A DNA stretch of 64,000 nucleotides, taken from Alteraurantiacibacter buctensis (GTDB lineage Bacteria > Pseudomonadota > Alphaproteobacteria > Sphingomonadales > Sphingomonadaceae). The notes under the pieces were generated by a model. The model saw only the letters and a list, made by a program, of their open reading frames with translations, did not search any database and was not told the DNA's origin. Each line of letters starts with the position of its first letter. The stretch's first letter is position 1. Of the stretch, positions 1-7,939 are shown piece after piece. The stretch covers positions 186,657 through 250,656 of the forward strand of contig NZ_WTYV01000002.1 in the NCBI RefSeq assembly GCF_009827655.1, in the 5' to 3' direction. The translations under genes and the position numbers were made by a program.

Positions 1-1
1 C

Positions 2-196
2 CCGCACAGCGCCGAGGAAATCGCCGATGCCATCGGCCGTGCCCTGGCCATGCCGCTGGACGAGCGGCAACGCCGCTGGCAAGCCCTGATGGAAGGCGTG
101 ACGCGCGAGGACGTGATCTGGTGGCGCAAGCGCTTCACCGACGCCCTGGCCGCAGTTGCAGCGGACCCGCCAGCGACCGCCAGCGCCGAGCCATGA
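2..196 (+). CDS. otsA: Trehalose-6-phosphate synthase, C-terminal end (partial)
   Basis: The window opens inside this gene; 64 codons and a TGA stop remain. The readable tail contains ALAMPLDERQRRW followed by DVIWWRKRF, the typical C-terminal end of GT20 trehalose-6-phosphate synthases (alpha-helix after the nucleotide-sugar-binding lobe). OtsA joins UDP-glucose and glucose-6-phosphate to make trehalose-6-phosphate in the cytoplasm for osmoprotection. The last dozen residues (Ala/Pro rich) are an unconserved tail. The stop lies 10 bases before the start of the next gene, so the two may be cotranscribed. Because only the tail is seen, the family call is good but not certain. Confidence 0.75.
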   Translation, partial: PHSAEEIADAIGRALAMPLDERQRRWQALMEGVTREDVIWWRKRFTDALAAVAADPPATASAEP

Positions 197-206
197 GGGC
201 TCGGTG

Positions 207-668
207 ATGGAAGCCGGCACACTCTCGCCGATCCACATCAGCTGGGCCGAAGCCCTGCTGCGGATCGCTGCCAGCATGGTGCTGCCGCTGCTGATCGGCC
301 TCGACCGCTTCCTGCGCCGCAAGCCGATCGACTTCCGGCCTTTCGTGGTGGTCTCGCTGGCGGCCTGCTCGCTGTCGCTGACGGTCCTCGAACTGGCCGC
401 CCGCGCCGGTGGGCCGGAGCTGGACCCCAGCCCCAGCCGGGTGTTCGCCGGGGTCATCACCGGCATCGGTTTCCTGGGCGCAGGCGCGATGTATCGCGAG
501 GACAGCTATGTCAAAGGAGCCGGCTCGGCAGCGGCGATCTGGGCTTCCGGGGCCATCGGCCTGATCTGCGGCGCGGGGATGCTGTGGCTGGCGGGTCTGC
601 TGGGCGGCGGTGTGCTGTTGGTGCTGATCGCCAGCGCCCCCTTCACCAGCCGCTACGACGCCAACTGA
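207..668 (+). CDS. MgtC/SapB family inner-membrane protein
   Basis: A 153-residue protein with about four hydrophobic segments. It carries the MgtC signature regions: an N-terminal helix ending in LLIGLDRFLRRKP, then GVITGIGFLGAGAMYRED near residues 86-104 and a Gly/Ala-rich segment AAAIWASGAIGLICGAG. Family members sit in the inner membrane and are linked to growth in low magnesium and to inhibition of F-type ATPase in pathogens; the role in environmental bacteria is uncertain. An upstream in-frame ATG at 156 overlaps otsA by 41 bases; the ATG at 207 just after the otsA stop gives the better family start. The protein lacks the extra cytoplasmic C-terminal domain seen in longer MgtC proteins. 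Confidence 0.8.
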   Translation: MEAGTLSPIHISWAEALLRIAASMVLPLLIGLDRFLRRKPIDFRPFVVVSLAACSLSLTVLELAARAGGPELDPSPSRVFAGVITGIGFLGAGAMYREDSYVKGAGSAAAIWASGAIGLICGAGMLWLAGLLGGGVLLVLIASAPFTSRYDAN

Positions 669-686
669 TACCGGCGGGCATGCCGG

Positions 687-1547
687 TCAGCTCGACCGCC
701 ATTCACTCAGCAGCTTGCCGTCGGCCGTCTCGAACGCCACCCGGTCCAGCCGGCTGGCGACCACGCACACTGGCCGGACATCGGCCGAAGCTGACTGGCA
801 GCGCACGGCACGCCCATCAGGGAAGGCCACGGTCCGGCCTTCGAGCACCAGGCGATAGCCCTGTGGCGGGGCGACGAGCTGTTCGTCCCGCTCGCCGCGG
901 ACGGTGAAAGCATAGGGCCGCCCGTTGCGCCGGCCGATGCGCGACCCGCCTTCCTCGAAGATGGCAGCGATGCCCAGGGTCTGCGGTGATGCCGGCACAG
1001 AGTCCGCGCCCGCCTCGCCCCCGCGCGGGGCCGGGCAGCCATTCCCGGTCAGCCAGGGCCGGGGCAGCCAGAAGCCTTCCACTGCCTCCCAGCCGGATTC
1101 CTCACCCTCGCGCGCGATCACGGGGGATTCAGCCCAGCTTGCCGGGGTCAGCCGCAGGGCGATCGCCTCGCGCTCCCCGTCCCACAGGGCCACGGGCAGG
1201 CCCGGCTGCTCGGCGGCGTCTGCGCTTTCCGCCACCGGGCCGCCGCAGCCGAAGGCCATGGTAACCGCAAAGGTGCGCCCAACCAGCGGATCGCTGTCGG
1301 CGCGCACGGTGCCGGCGGCATAATCGGATGCGGCGCGGTTGACTGCCGCGATCAGGTCGGCCCGGGAAAGGCCCGGCAGCACGGCGGGCAGGCTGGGTGC
1401 TGCGGAAGGGAGCGGCTCGGGCTCCGCCACCGGGTCCGCTTCGTCCGCCGGTTGCTCGCAGGCCGCCAGTCCGGCCAGCAGCACGCTTGCCAGGACCGTG
1501 CAGATCATCCGGGGCGGGCGGGCGGACAAGGGCTGGTTCTGGCGCAT
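687..1547 (-). CDS. Hypothetical lipoprotein
   Basis: A 286-residue protein with a basic N-terminus, a hydrophobic stretch (ICTVLASVLLAGLAAC) and a clear lipobox LAAC near residue 28, so it is predicted to be a lipid-anchored envelope protein. The linker after the cysteine is acidic and proline rich. I recognise no catalytic domain; several cysteines occur in the mature part. An upstream in-frame start at 1640 would put about 31 residues ahead of the signal peptide, so the ATG at 1547 is preferred. It is divergent from the SLC13-type permease that starts at 1634, so the two share an 86-base promoter region. Confidence 0.65.
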   Translation of the reverse strand: MRQNQPLSARPPRMICTVLASVLLAGLAACEQPADEADPVAEPEPLPSAAPSLPAVLPGLSRADLIAAVNRAASDYAAGTVRADSDPLVGRTFAVTMAFGCGGPVAESADAAEQPGLPVALWDGEREAIALRLTPASWAESPVIAREGEESGWEAVEGFWLPRPWLTGNGCPAPRGGEAGADSVPASPQTLGIAAIFEEGGSRIGRRNGRPYAFTVRGERDEQLVAPPQGYRLVLEGRTVAFPDGRAVRCQSASADVRPVCVVASRLDRVAFETADGKLLSEWRSS

Positions 1548-1633
1548 TGCCCGACCATAGCAGACAATGGCCGAATCGCGAAAAAGCCCTTGAATTGCTT
1601 GACGCAAGGCGCATCGCGGGGCCACCAGCAGGC

Positions 1634-2929
1634 ATGGCATTCAATCAGATCGCGGCGCTGGTCGTCCTGGTCACCGTGGTCGGCGTGCTGATCCACGGCA
1701 AGGTGCGGTCCGATGTCGCGGCCCTGTCCGCTGCCGCCGCCCTGCTGCTGCTGGGCGTGATCCGCCCTGTGGAGGTGCAGGGTGCCTTTGCCAGCCCGGC
1801 GGTGATCGCGCTCGCCTGCCTGTTCGTGATTGCCTATGCCATCGAGCTGTCCGGCCTGCTGGGCCTGCTGATCCACCAGGCGCAGAAGCTGTGCGCGCGG
1901 ATCGGCTCGGCGGGGCTGTGGATCCTCCTGGTGGCCTGCGGCGGTGCTTCGGCCTTCCTCAACAACACCCCTATCGTGGTGCTGGCCGCCCCGGTGGTGA
2001 AGGACGTGGCAAAGTCCATGGGCCTGTCGCCCAAGCGGTTCCTGATCCCGCTCAGCTACATCACCATCATGGGCGGGGCATGCACCCTGATCGGCACCTC
2101 CACCAACCTGCTGGTGAACGACATGGCCCGCAATGCCGGCGAGCCGGTATTCCGCATCTTCGAGATTACCCCGGTCGCGCTGGTCATCGCCGCAGTCGGG
2201 GGCCTGTACCTGTTCCTGTTCAGCGGCCGGCTGAAACAGGACGACAGCGAATTCGGCGCCCGGCGCGAGCCGCACGACCAGACGGGCGACGGGACCATGG
2301 GCGACCTAGAGCTGTTTGCGGTCGACCGCCCGTTCCAGCCGCGCCGGGCGGCCATCTCGATGCTGGTGTTCATCGCGGTGATTGCCGCTGCGGCCACCGG
2401 CATCACGCCGATCGCGGCGGCGGCCTTTGCCGGGGCCGTGATCCTGATCCTGCTGCGGGTGATCACGCCGGAAGAAGCCTATGCCGGCCTGCGCCCCGAA
2501 GTGCTGCTGCTGATTGCCGGCATGGTGGTGGTGGGCCTGTCGATCGAGGTGACGGGTCTGGCCGAAGCGGGCACCGACCGGCTGATCGCCTTCATCGAAC
2601 CCTTCGGCCCGCTGTTCGCGCTGGCCATCCTCTACGGCGTCACGCTGTTTGCCACCGAGTTCCTGTCGAATGCCGCCGTGGCCGTACTGATCACCCCGGT
2701 GGCCGTGGCCCTGGCCAACAGCCTGGGGGTGGACCCGCGCCCTTTCCTGGTTGCGGTGATGATGGCCGCCAGCGCCGCCTTTGCCACCCCGTTCGGCTAC
2801 CAGACCAACGTGCTCGTCTTCCAGCTTGGCGAATACAAGTACATGGACTTCGTGCGCATCGGCGTGCCGCTGAACCTGCTGACATGGGCCGCAGGGGTGA
2901 TCGCCATCCCGGTGTTCTTTCCTTTTTGA
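1634..2929 (+). CDS. SLC13/DASS-type anion permease
   Basis: A 431-residue very hydrophobic protein with about 10-11 membrane segments arranged as two related halves. The first half carries FLNNTPIVVLAAPVV followed by TLIGTSTNLLV, and the second half carries TEFLSNAAVAVLITPVAVA followed by FATPFGYQTN, which are the paired substrate/sodium-binding hairpin signatures of the SLC13 (divalent anion:Na+ symporter) fold. A polar cytoplasmic loop of about 40 residues separates the halves; the RCK_C domains found in longer relatives are absent. Substrate could be sulfate, a dicarboxylate or another oxyanion and cannot be told from sequence. The frame is open much further upstream, but the ATG at 1634 begins directly before the first hydrophobic helix. 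Confidence 0.85.
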   Translation: MAFNQIAALVVLVTVVGVLIHGKVRSDVAALSAAAALLLLGVIRPVEVQGAFASPAVIALACLFVIAYAIELSGLLGLLIHQAQKLCARIGSAGLWILLVACGGASAFLNNTPIVVLAAPVVKDVAKSMGLSPKRFLIPLSYITIMGGACTLIGTSTNLLVNDMARNAGEPVFRIFEITPVALVIAAVGGLYLFLFSGRLKQDDSEFGARREPHDQTGDGTMGDLELFAVDRPFQPRRAAISMLVFIAVIAAAATGITPIAAAAFAGAVILILLRVITPEEAYAGLRPEVLLLIAGMVVVGLSIEVTGLAEAGTDRLIAFIEPFGPLFALAILYGVTLFATEFLSNAAVAVLITPVAVALANSLGVDPRPFLVAVMMAASAAFATPFGYQTNVLVFQLGEYKYMDFVRIGVPLNLLTWAAGVIAIPVFFPF

Positions 2930-2988
2930 GATCAGCAATGGCGAAGGCAAATCCCGGCGGCTTGGGCTGAATTTCTTCAGCCGCAAAT

Positions 2989-3264
2989 CTAACCGGCTGT
3001 GTTCAGCAGATTGGAGACACCTGTCATGATCTGTGCGGCGACGAACGGTCTGCCAATCATCACACTGCCAGGCACTCCTTGAGAAGCCCACTCATGTTCG
3101 CCCGCCGCACTCACGTATATCACGGGCATATCCTTGTGCAGTTCAGGCGCCTTCGCTCGTTTGCCGGTCGCATCCTCAACTACGCGATCGCCACGGCCCG
3201 TGCGGAGAACAATCCCGCACCGGCGCTGGGAGGCGCTCTCTCTGCACCCATGGTTCGCCATCAT
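2989..3264 (-). pseudogene. Response-regulator receiver domain remnant
   Basis: The last 48 residues of this 91-codon frame (2989-3135) read like the C-terminal part of a single-domain CheY-like receiver: DMPVIYVSA, then EWASQGVPGSVMI and PFVAAQIMTGVSNLLN, which match beta-4 through alpha-5 of the receiver fold common in alphaproteobacteria. The residues upstream do not resemble a receiver N-terminus, so the phospho-acceptor Asp region is missing. The usual conserved Lys of the KPF motif is Arg here (RPF). It lies at the edge of the decayed island next to an integrase fragment and is best read as a gene fragment left by insertion or deletion. Confidence 0.5.
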
Positions 3265-3367
3265 CCGGCAGTCATTGGTCCGATCGAGCTTTGAAAACTA
3301 CTTCGAGCAATCGATGGATACGGAGGGCATGCCTCCACCAAGGCGGCGCTGGCCCTCTCGGTGCGCG

Positions 3368-3475
3368 GTGCGCAAGGCTTACAACCGCACACAGTATTGG
3401 GACCAGCGCGTGCGCATGATGCAGTGGTGGTCCGACAAGGTCGATTCCTTGAAGCAACTGAACGCACAGTCGTGA
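3368..3475 (+). pseudogene. Tyrosine integrase C-terminal remnant
   Basis: A 35-residue tail, VRKAYNRTQYWDQRV followed by RMMQWWSDKVDSLKQL, reads like the extreme C-terminus of a P4-type tyrosine recombinase (the helix after the catalytic Tyr, where AY-R and MMQWW are common). No catalytic Arg-His-Arg-Tyr region can be found upstream in the same frame, so only the tail survives. It ends about 150 bases before the distal copy of the tRNA-derived repeat at 3628. It may belong to a second, older element on the left, or be the rearranged missing end of the integrase fragment at 7277-7762. Confidence 0.5.
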
Positions 3476-3627
3476 CGCCATCGGGGGGCGAAAAATGACC
3501 CCAAAAAAGACCCCCGCAGGGTGTGAATATCAGCAATCAGCCCCGATCACCGGCGGAAGCAGGCTAGAGGTTTTTCGTGATTATTCAGTGATTTCTGTTC
3601 AATCGCGCAACGCGGCGATGAAGCTAC

Positions 3628-3652
3628 TGGTGCCCAGAAGAGGACTCGAACC
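3628..3652. repeat. Distal att repeat (copy of tRNA-Leu 3' end)
   Basis: These 25 bases are identical to 7940-7964, the CCA end, acceptor strand and T-arm part of the minus-strand tRNA-Leu. Identity stops abruptly on both sides, and no other part of the tRNA is present here. This is the classic footprint of tyrosine-recombinase integration into a tRNA 3' end and marks the far end of the island. Confidence 0.85.
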
Positions 3653-3922
3653 GCTCTCAGAATGTCGCAAAACTGCGAGAATCTTGACCTTGGTTACTTA
3701 AGTGAGGCCCCCGTTGGTGCCCCCAGAATGCATTTTTACCAGAGGATTTGGGTCCCATCCTCGAAAAAGTCTAATGATTTCAATAGGCGTCTTTTAACGC
3801 AGGACGCGTCTGATTTCCAGCAAATTTGCATGGCCGACCAGCTCCGAAAATGGGGTGCTAAGTGAAACGATAATCAACTCTGCTACAATGCTGCTCGCCG
3901 CATTGAGGAGGAGAATTGGCGT

Positions 3923-4657
3923 TTGCTTATCGCACCTGAAGATCCCGGTTCCGAAACCATTCGGGTGCCTGTCCTCAAGGTCTTTGACGGCGATGGCTTC
4001 CTAACCCGTATCGACAACCCCCGACGAGGAGCAAGCCTTGAAGTGACAATCAGGCTGGGGTTCATCGATGCTCCGGAGATAGAGCAGCCTGGCGGCATCG
4101 AAGCGCGTGACTTCCTTCAATCGCTCATTGGCGGAAAGCATGTCGATCTGGCCATTCTGATAAAGATGGACACTGGCGGCATTATCGATCGACACAAGCG
4201 GATCGTAGCCGTGCCCTACTTGCAGATGGATCAGAGCAATGAGGCCAACGACCCGGCTTCCCGGCTCGGACAATTCTTTCGGGGAGTGACTGCTCCATCT
4301 CACCGCAACATCGAGTTGGAGATGATCCTCAATGGATGGGCATGGGTGTTTGATCGCTATGGCCCCGATGAAAGCTACTTCGATGCGCTGGAAGATGCTC
4401 AGCGAAATCGGCGCGGCATCTGGAGAAATGACGACAACGTTCATCCGTGGGAATTCAAGAAGCAGCGCTACAGGGCTCGTCGGACGAAACCAAAGCCTGC
4501 TCCACAAACGCCGCTCTTCGACGTATCAGAGTCAGCAATCTCGTGTCCGATGGAAGGCTGCGATGGTCAGTTGGTTGAGAAGAGCGGACGTTTCGGGAGT
4601 TTCCTTGGATGCTCGAATTTTCCGAGGTGCCGTCACTCGCGCAATTTGAATGGATGA
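3923..4657 (+). CDS. TNase-like nuclease with C-terminal topoisomerase-type zinc ribbon
   Basis: A 244-residue protein. Residues about 10-165 form a staphylococcal-nuclease-like (TNase) domain: VLKVFDGDGF at the start, RLGFIDAPE with the expected Arg and Asp, and a closing helix region EMILNGWAWVFDRYGPDESY followed by ARRNRRGIW-like sequence. Residues about 208-240 form a four-Cys zinc ribbon (CPMEGC ... GRFGSFLGC ... C) of the kind found at the end of type IA topoisomerases. No signal peptide is visible, so it probably acts inside the cell on DNA or RNA. The start is TTG at 3923, chosen because a strong GAGGAGGAG Shine-Dalgarno lies about 10 bases upstream. It is the first cargo gene of the island; the fusion suggests nucleic-acid binding by the ribbon and cleavage by the TNase fold. 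Confidence 0.8.
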   Translation: MLIAPEDPGSETIRVPVLKVFDGDGFLTRIDNPRRGASLEVTIRLGFIDAPEIEQPGGIEARDFLQSLIGGKHVDLAILIKMDTGGIIDRHKRIVAVPYLQMDQSNEANDPASRLGQFFRGVTAPSHRNIELEMILNGWAWVFDRYGPDESYFDALEDAQRNRRGIWRNDDNVHPWEFKKQRYRARRTKPKPAPQTPLFDVSESAISCPMEGCDGQLVEKSGRFGSFLGCSNFPRCRHSRNLNG

Positions 4658-4784
4658 CTGGAGTGAGCTCTAAGGGATCGCAGCGATGTCCGAGCGCGTC
4701 TGCAATCGAGGGGCTTTTATCCCGCAAAACGCGATTTTTGAAAAATGCGAGATAAATCGCGGATTGGCCCTCTGCGTTCTTCCT

Positions 4785-4796
4785 ATGTTCGAACAT
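4785..4796. promoter_or_regulatory. Perfect 12-bp palindrome, possible operator
   Basis: ATGTTCGAACAT is a perfect palindrome about 60 bases upstream of the 87-residue gene at 4859, within an AT-rich 200-base intergenic stretch that has no other gene. The location is right for a repressor or autoregulator of the 4859-5807 gene pair. It does not fit the alphaproteobacterial LexA box (GTTC-N7-GTTC). Function is inferred from position only. Confidence 0.3.
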
Positions 4797-4858
4797 TCTT
4801 GTTTTGCTAACGCATGAAGCGTATATTCTCACCCTGAGATCGATTCCGCAGGTTTAAG

Positions 4859-5122
4859 ATGAGCAACCTAACTGCACAGGTTCTGGCAACGGTGAACGCC
4901 CCCTATGGGGCGAACCATTCCGCTCATCAACTCGCTGCGCTCATCGCTGACCCATCGAGTGTGGAAACGTGTGACGCCAGCGTCTTCGCTTTCTTCTCGG
5001 AAGTGGCACCAGCGATCCAGAAAGCCTTCATGGCTGAAATGAAGGTCAATGAGGATATGGCGAAAGCTGTCGCTAGCCAGTTTTCCAAGATGGCTGGGTA
5101 CTCGCTGCCTCTGGCAGCCTGA
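4859..5122 (+). CDS. Small hypothetical protein, partner of AbiEii-like gene
   Basis: An 87-residue, mostly helical, soluble protein that I do not recognise. It has no signal peptide, no membrane segment and no obvious helix-turn-helix. The ATG is preceded by a purine-rich stretch (GGTTTAAG). Its stop is 4 bases before the GTG start of the nucleotidyltransferase gene, so the two are almost certainly cotranscribed. In AbiE-type toxin-antitoxin systems the antitoxin gene comes first, but AbiEi is a larger winged-helix protein and this one is not visibly related. It could be an unrelated antitoxin or a bystander. Confidence 0.6.
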   Translation: MSNLTAQVLATVNAPYGANHSAHQLAALIADPSSVETCDASVFAFFSEVAPAIQKAFMAEMKVNEDMAKAVASQFSKMAGYSLPLAA

Positions 5123-5126
5123 GAAA

Positions 5127-5807
5127 GTGATCTCGCCTCGACAGCAGCCGAGCCAATGGCCGCTTCTATTTGATTTGGCATCCGACATCATCGCGCGAAC
5201 CACCGAAGCCGTTGGCCGCGAGCCAGATTGGTCGTTCGGAGGTGGGACTGCATTGATGCTCCAGATCGATCATCGCGAGAGCCATGACATCGACCTCTTC
5301 CTTTCCGATCCCCAATTCCTCCCTTATCTCAATCCCGAGACGCAGGGGTTTGAGCTTGAACGAATGCCAGACACCTACAAAACAGACGGCGCAGGTTCCC
5401 TCAAACTGATCTTCGAGGACATTGGTGAAATCGACTTCATTTGCTGTGCCGACATTACGCCAGAGCCATCACGGGTCAGTGAGCTACGGGGGCGAACAAT
5501 CCGGCAGGAAACTCCGGCAGAGATAGTTGCTAAGAAGGTCTACTATCGCGGTGCATCGATGCAGCCACGCGATATGTTCGATATCGCGGCCACCAACGAA
5601 AAGCTGGGCAAAGACTACGTGATCAATGCCCTCCGGGAATGTGGAGTTGATCGATGTACGAATGCCCTTCGAGCTGCGGAAAATATGAAGCCTGAGTTCG
5701 CTAGCTCAATCATCAAGCAACTCATGTACCGCGATCATAACGGTCACTTGGTTGACGAAGCGCAGGCGATTACAGTGCAGCTGTTGCGTGCAACGCTAGG
5801 CGCCTAG
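5127..5807 (+). CDS. AbiEii/AbiGii-like nucleotidyltransferase (putative toxin)
   Basis: A 226-residue protein with the core signature of AbiEii-type nucleotidyltransferases: SFGGGTALMLQIDHRESHDIDLF at residues 36-58 (in two parts, GGGTAL and HRESHDIDLF), giving the GG-T and paired Asp (54 and 56) that bind metal and nucleotide. Further down is PAEIVAKKVYYRG and RDMFDIAA, the Lys/Arg-Asp motifs of the second lobe. Family toxins transfer nucleotides to tRNA or other targets and cause growth arrest in phage defence. The GTG at 5127 lies 4 bases after the preceding stop; an ATG at 5049 would overlap the upstream gene by 74 bases and adds unconserved sequence. It appears intact although its neighbours have decayed. 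Confidence 0.75.
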   Translation: MISPRQQPSQWPLLFDLASDIIARTTEAVGREPDWSFGGGTALMLQIDHRESHDIDLFLSDPQFLPYLNPETQGFELERMPDTYKTDGAGSLKLIFEDIGEIDFICCADITPEPSRVSELRGRTIRQETPAEIVAKKVYYRGASMQPRDMFDIAATNEKLGKDYVINALRECGVDRCTNALRAAENMKPEFASSIIKQLMYRDHNGHLVDEAQAITVQLLRATLGA

Positions 5808-5842
5808 GGCTCCCCTCGCTCAGCCCCAATAAGCGGCGTATA

Positions 5843-6925
5843 TTGGCACACTTCGCCGTGGATACCGATGCAGTCTTCATGACGACGCGACTGGCTGGAC
5901 CTGCAACCTACTTCCTGCCTTTCAACCAAGGGCATAATGGTGGGGCAGGCAATCCACCTGACACCAAGGGTCGAAGCTATCGCACTGCCTACCTATGGGA
6001 AGAAGTGCTTCAGCGCGACAGCCTGCTCGATCTGCTCGCCCGGTTCATCCATTTGCAAGTGGAAGAAAAGCGCGACGACGCGGGGCGAAAGGTCAAGAAA
6101 GAAACTCTTATCTTTCCGCGCTACCATCAGCTTGAAGCGGTCCGGGATTTAGTCGCGCGGGCTAAGACTGAAGGCCCCGGCCAAAACTATCTGATCGAGC
6201 ACTCGGCGGGCAAGCCAAAGCTGAAACAGAGTCCTGCCGACCACCAAAAAATGAATGCCATTATCGATCGACCAGTGTCGAACTTCGGCGATCTTGCGAA
6301 AGCCGATCCGGCAGAGGCCGAGGTGTTGCGCGGAAAGATCCTGGCATTCAGCAGTCTCTACGGCTTTCTAAGTCAGATCATCCCCTATCAGGACTCTGAC
6401 CTCGAAACCCTATACGTCTTCCTACGCCATCTGGCTTCCAAGCTGCCGAAGAAGGGCGGAAGCCCCTCCTATCAGTTCGATGACGAGGTGAGACTTGATT
6501 ACTATCGCCTCCAAAAGGTCAGTGAGGGTTCGATCAGTCTTTCCGAAGGGACGGCAAACAAACTCGACGGGCCTTCCTCTGTGGGATCGAAAGTCGCGCG
6601 TGAAGAAGAGGTGCCACTTTCCCGGCTGATTGACGTCGTGAACGAGCGGTTCGGCACTGACTTCAACAATGCTGACCAACTGTTCTTCGATCAGATCGTT
6701 GAGGCCGCGATGGCCGACGCCAATCTGCGCCAAGCCGCGATCGCGAACCCAGGCGAAAAATTCGAGTTATTGTTCAAGAACCTGCTTGAAGCTCTGTTTG
6801 TTGAGCGCATGGATCAGAATGAAGAAATCTTTGCCCGATTCATGAATGACAAAGCCTTTCAAGGTCTTGTCACGAACTGGCTGGCAACCGAAGCATACTC
6901 CAAATTGCGGAACTCAAATGACTAG
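5843..6925 (+). pseudogene. hsdR: Type I restriction HsdR remnant, helicase core deleted in frame
   Basis: The 360-codon frame is a splice of two HsdR parts. The first part (about residues 1-124) has HFAVDTDAVFMTTRLAG, TAYLWEEVLQRDSLLDLLAR, LIFPRYHQLEAVR and NYLIEHSAG, which in intact HsdR leads straight into helicase motif I (SAGSGKS). Here the sequence breaks at that point (SAGKPKLKQ) and resumes about residue 145 with the C-terminal HsdR domain (LRGKILAFSSLYGFLSQIIPYQDSDL and onward). The motor motifs are therefore gone, as is the N-terminal PD-(D/E)XK nuclease domain, because the frame begins at the TTG that encodes a conserved internal Leu. HsdR normally is over 1000 residues. It cannot translocate or cut DNA. 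No HsdS or HsdM gene remains in the island. Confidence 0.75.
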
Positions 6926-7047
6926 TTCGGAAATAGTTGAAGAACGCTCGCCAATGCGCTCCGCGATCCAGCTGTTGATGTACCGTAGTACGCGGTCTGG
7001 CCAAAGATTTGCTGATCGAGGAAAAAACATCCTGCAGAGAGTCGGCG

Positions 7048-7368
7048 ATGAGCGAAGCTGAATTCAAGGAATGGCTTGGAAGGCGGCTTTATCAAGGGAA
7101 GCCACTCAAGACGGTGGGCAACCGTGTCGGTTGGGTCAAGGCTGCCGAGCGGGCGCTGGCCGAATTGGGCTTCGCACAAAAAACCCTCGACGAAGTGCAC
7201 GCAGCCGGACAGTGGGATGCCCTATTACAGGCGCTTTCGCAGCTGCGTTCAGATTGGCGTACCAACGAGGCTGCCGCTAGGGCAATTGCTCCTCAATCGG
7301 CTGATCCACATTTGCAGGTTGCGAACACACGGCAAGCAGTTGGGATGTATTCCCGATTGCGGGCTTGA
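7048..7368 (+). CDS. Truncated unknown protein, possible restriction-system N-terminal domain
   Basis: A 106-residue protein starting MSEAEFKEWLG (ATG at 7048; an upstream in-frame TTG at 7009 is less likely). It is soluble and helical. The pattern (EF-WL at the start, a V--AERAL core, and a closing TRQAVGMYSRLR) resembles helical N-terminal domains found ahead of McrB/MrcB-like or HNH restriction modules, but this is a weak memory-based match. Its 3' end overlaps the broken end of the integrase fragment on the other strand (7277-7368), so the frame probably stops because a deletion junction lies near 7370 and the catalytic part has been lost. Confidence 0.4.
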   Translation: MSEAEFKEWLGRRLYQGKPLKTVGNRVGWVKAAERALAELGFAQKTLDEVHAAGQWDALLQALSQLRSDWRTNEAAARAIAPQSADPHLQVANTRQAVGMYSRLRA

Positions 7369-7762
7369 GCAGTTCGAGGAACCAACGCGCCTTGCGTAGC
7401 GTGGCCTCCGCCCGGCCTTCGGGCACCATCTTCTCATCGATGTACTTCTTAGCGATGACCTCGAAAGTGTTCTCCGCGCCCAGCTTGATCCTGGCCTTCT
7501 TGCGCTTCCGTTCCAGCATCGGATCGATGCCATCGGAAACCTTGAGCCGTGCTCGGTCTCGAAGCTGACGCGCTTGCGACAAACTGATCTCAGGGAACGC
7601 GCCGATGGGCAGCTTCTTTTCCTTCCCGCCGAAGCGGTACTTGAAATACCAGAGCTTGGAGCCGTTCGGCTTCACCAGCAGCAGCAGCCCCCGCGAGTCG
7701 TATTTCTTGTACGACTTGTCGGCAGCCCGGAAGCCTTTGATTTCCTGCACATTGAGGCTCAT
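7277..7762 (-). pseudogene. int: P4-type tyrosine integrase, N-terminal fragment
   Basis: Residues 1 to about 90 form the DUF4102 arm-binding domain typical of P4-family integrases: YKKYDSRGLLLLVKPNGSKLW, FRFGGKEKKLPIGAFPEISL-type sequence and ARQLRDRARLKVSDGIDP. The core-binding domain starts (AENTFEVIAKKYIDEK) and continues to about residue 137 (RWFLELLKPAIG), after which similarity ends. The catalytic domain with the Arg-His-Arg-Tyr residues is absent; a normal member has about 400 residues. The gene begins 178 bases from the tRNA-Leu it presumably used as attachment site and reads away from it. The final about 25 residues are read-through across the deletion junction. Confidence 0.75.
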
Positions 7763-7939
7763 CTGGGGGCCTCACTTTCGTGCGATTTGGGGCCTTTTGG
7801 GCCGGAGCCCCCAGACGAGGCCCCCACAGACGTTGGAACAAAGCGGAACAAAACAAGACCTCGCTTTCTGCGCTGGAGGTCAAGAATGGCAGAATTCCGC
7901 CATTTCTGCAATGTTTTGGAACGTTCTGATGAGAACAAA

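Noticed and set aside
4781-4810. LexA-type SOS box upstream of the 4859 gene
   Set aside because: The sequence has GTTCGAAC but not the GTTC-N7-GTTC spacing of alphaproteobacterial LexA sites; kept only as a simple palindrome.
6918-7061. A 47-codon frame starting ATG at 6918, overlapping the HsdR remnant stop by 8 bases
   Set aside because: No homology, Arg/Ser-rich, and it overlaps the next gene's start; it looks like random frame in decayed DNA.
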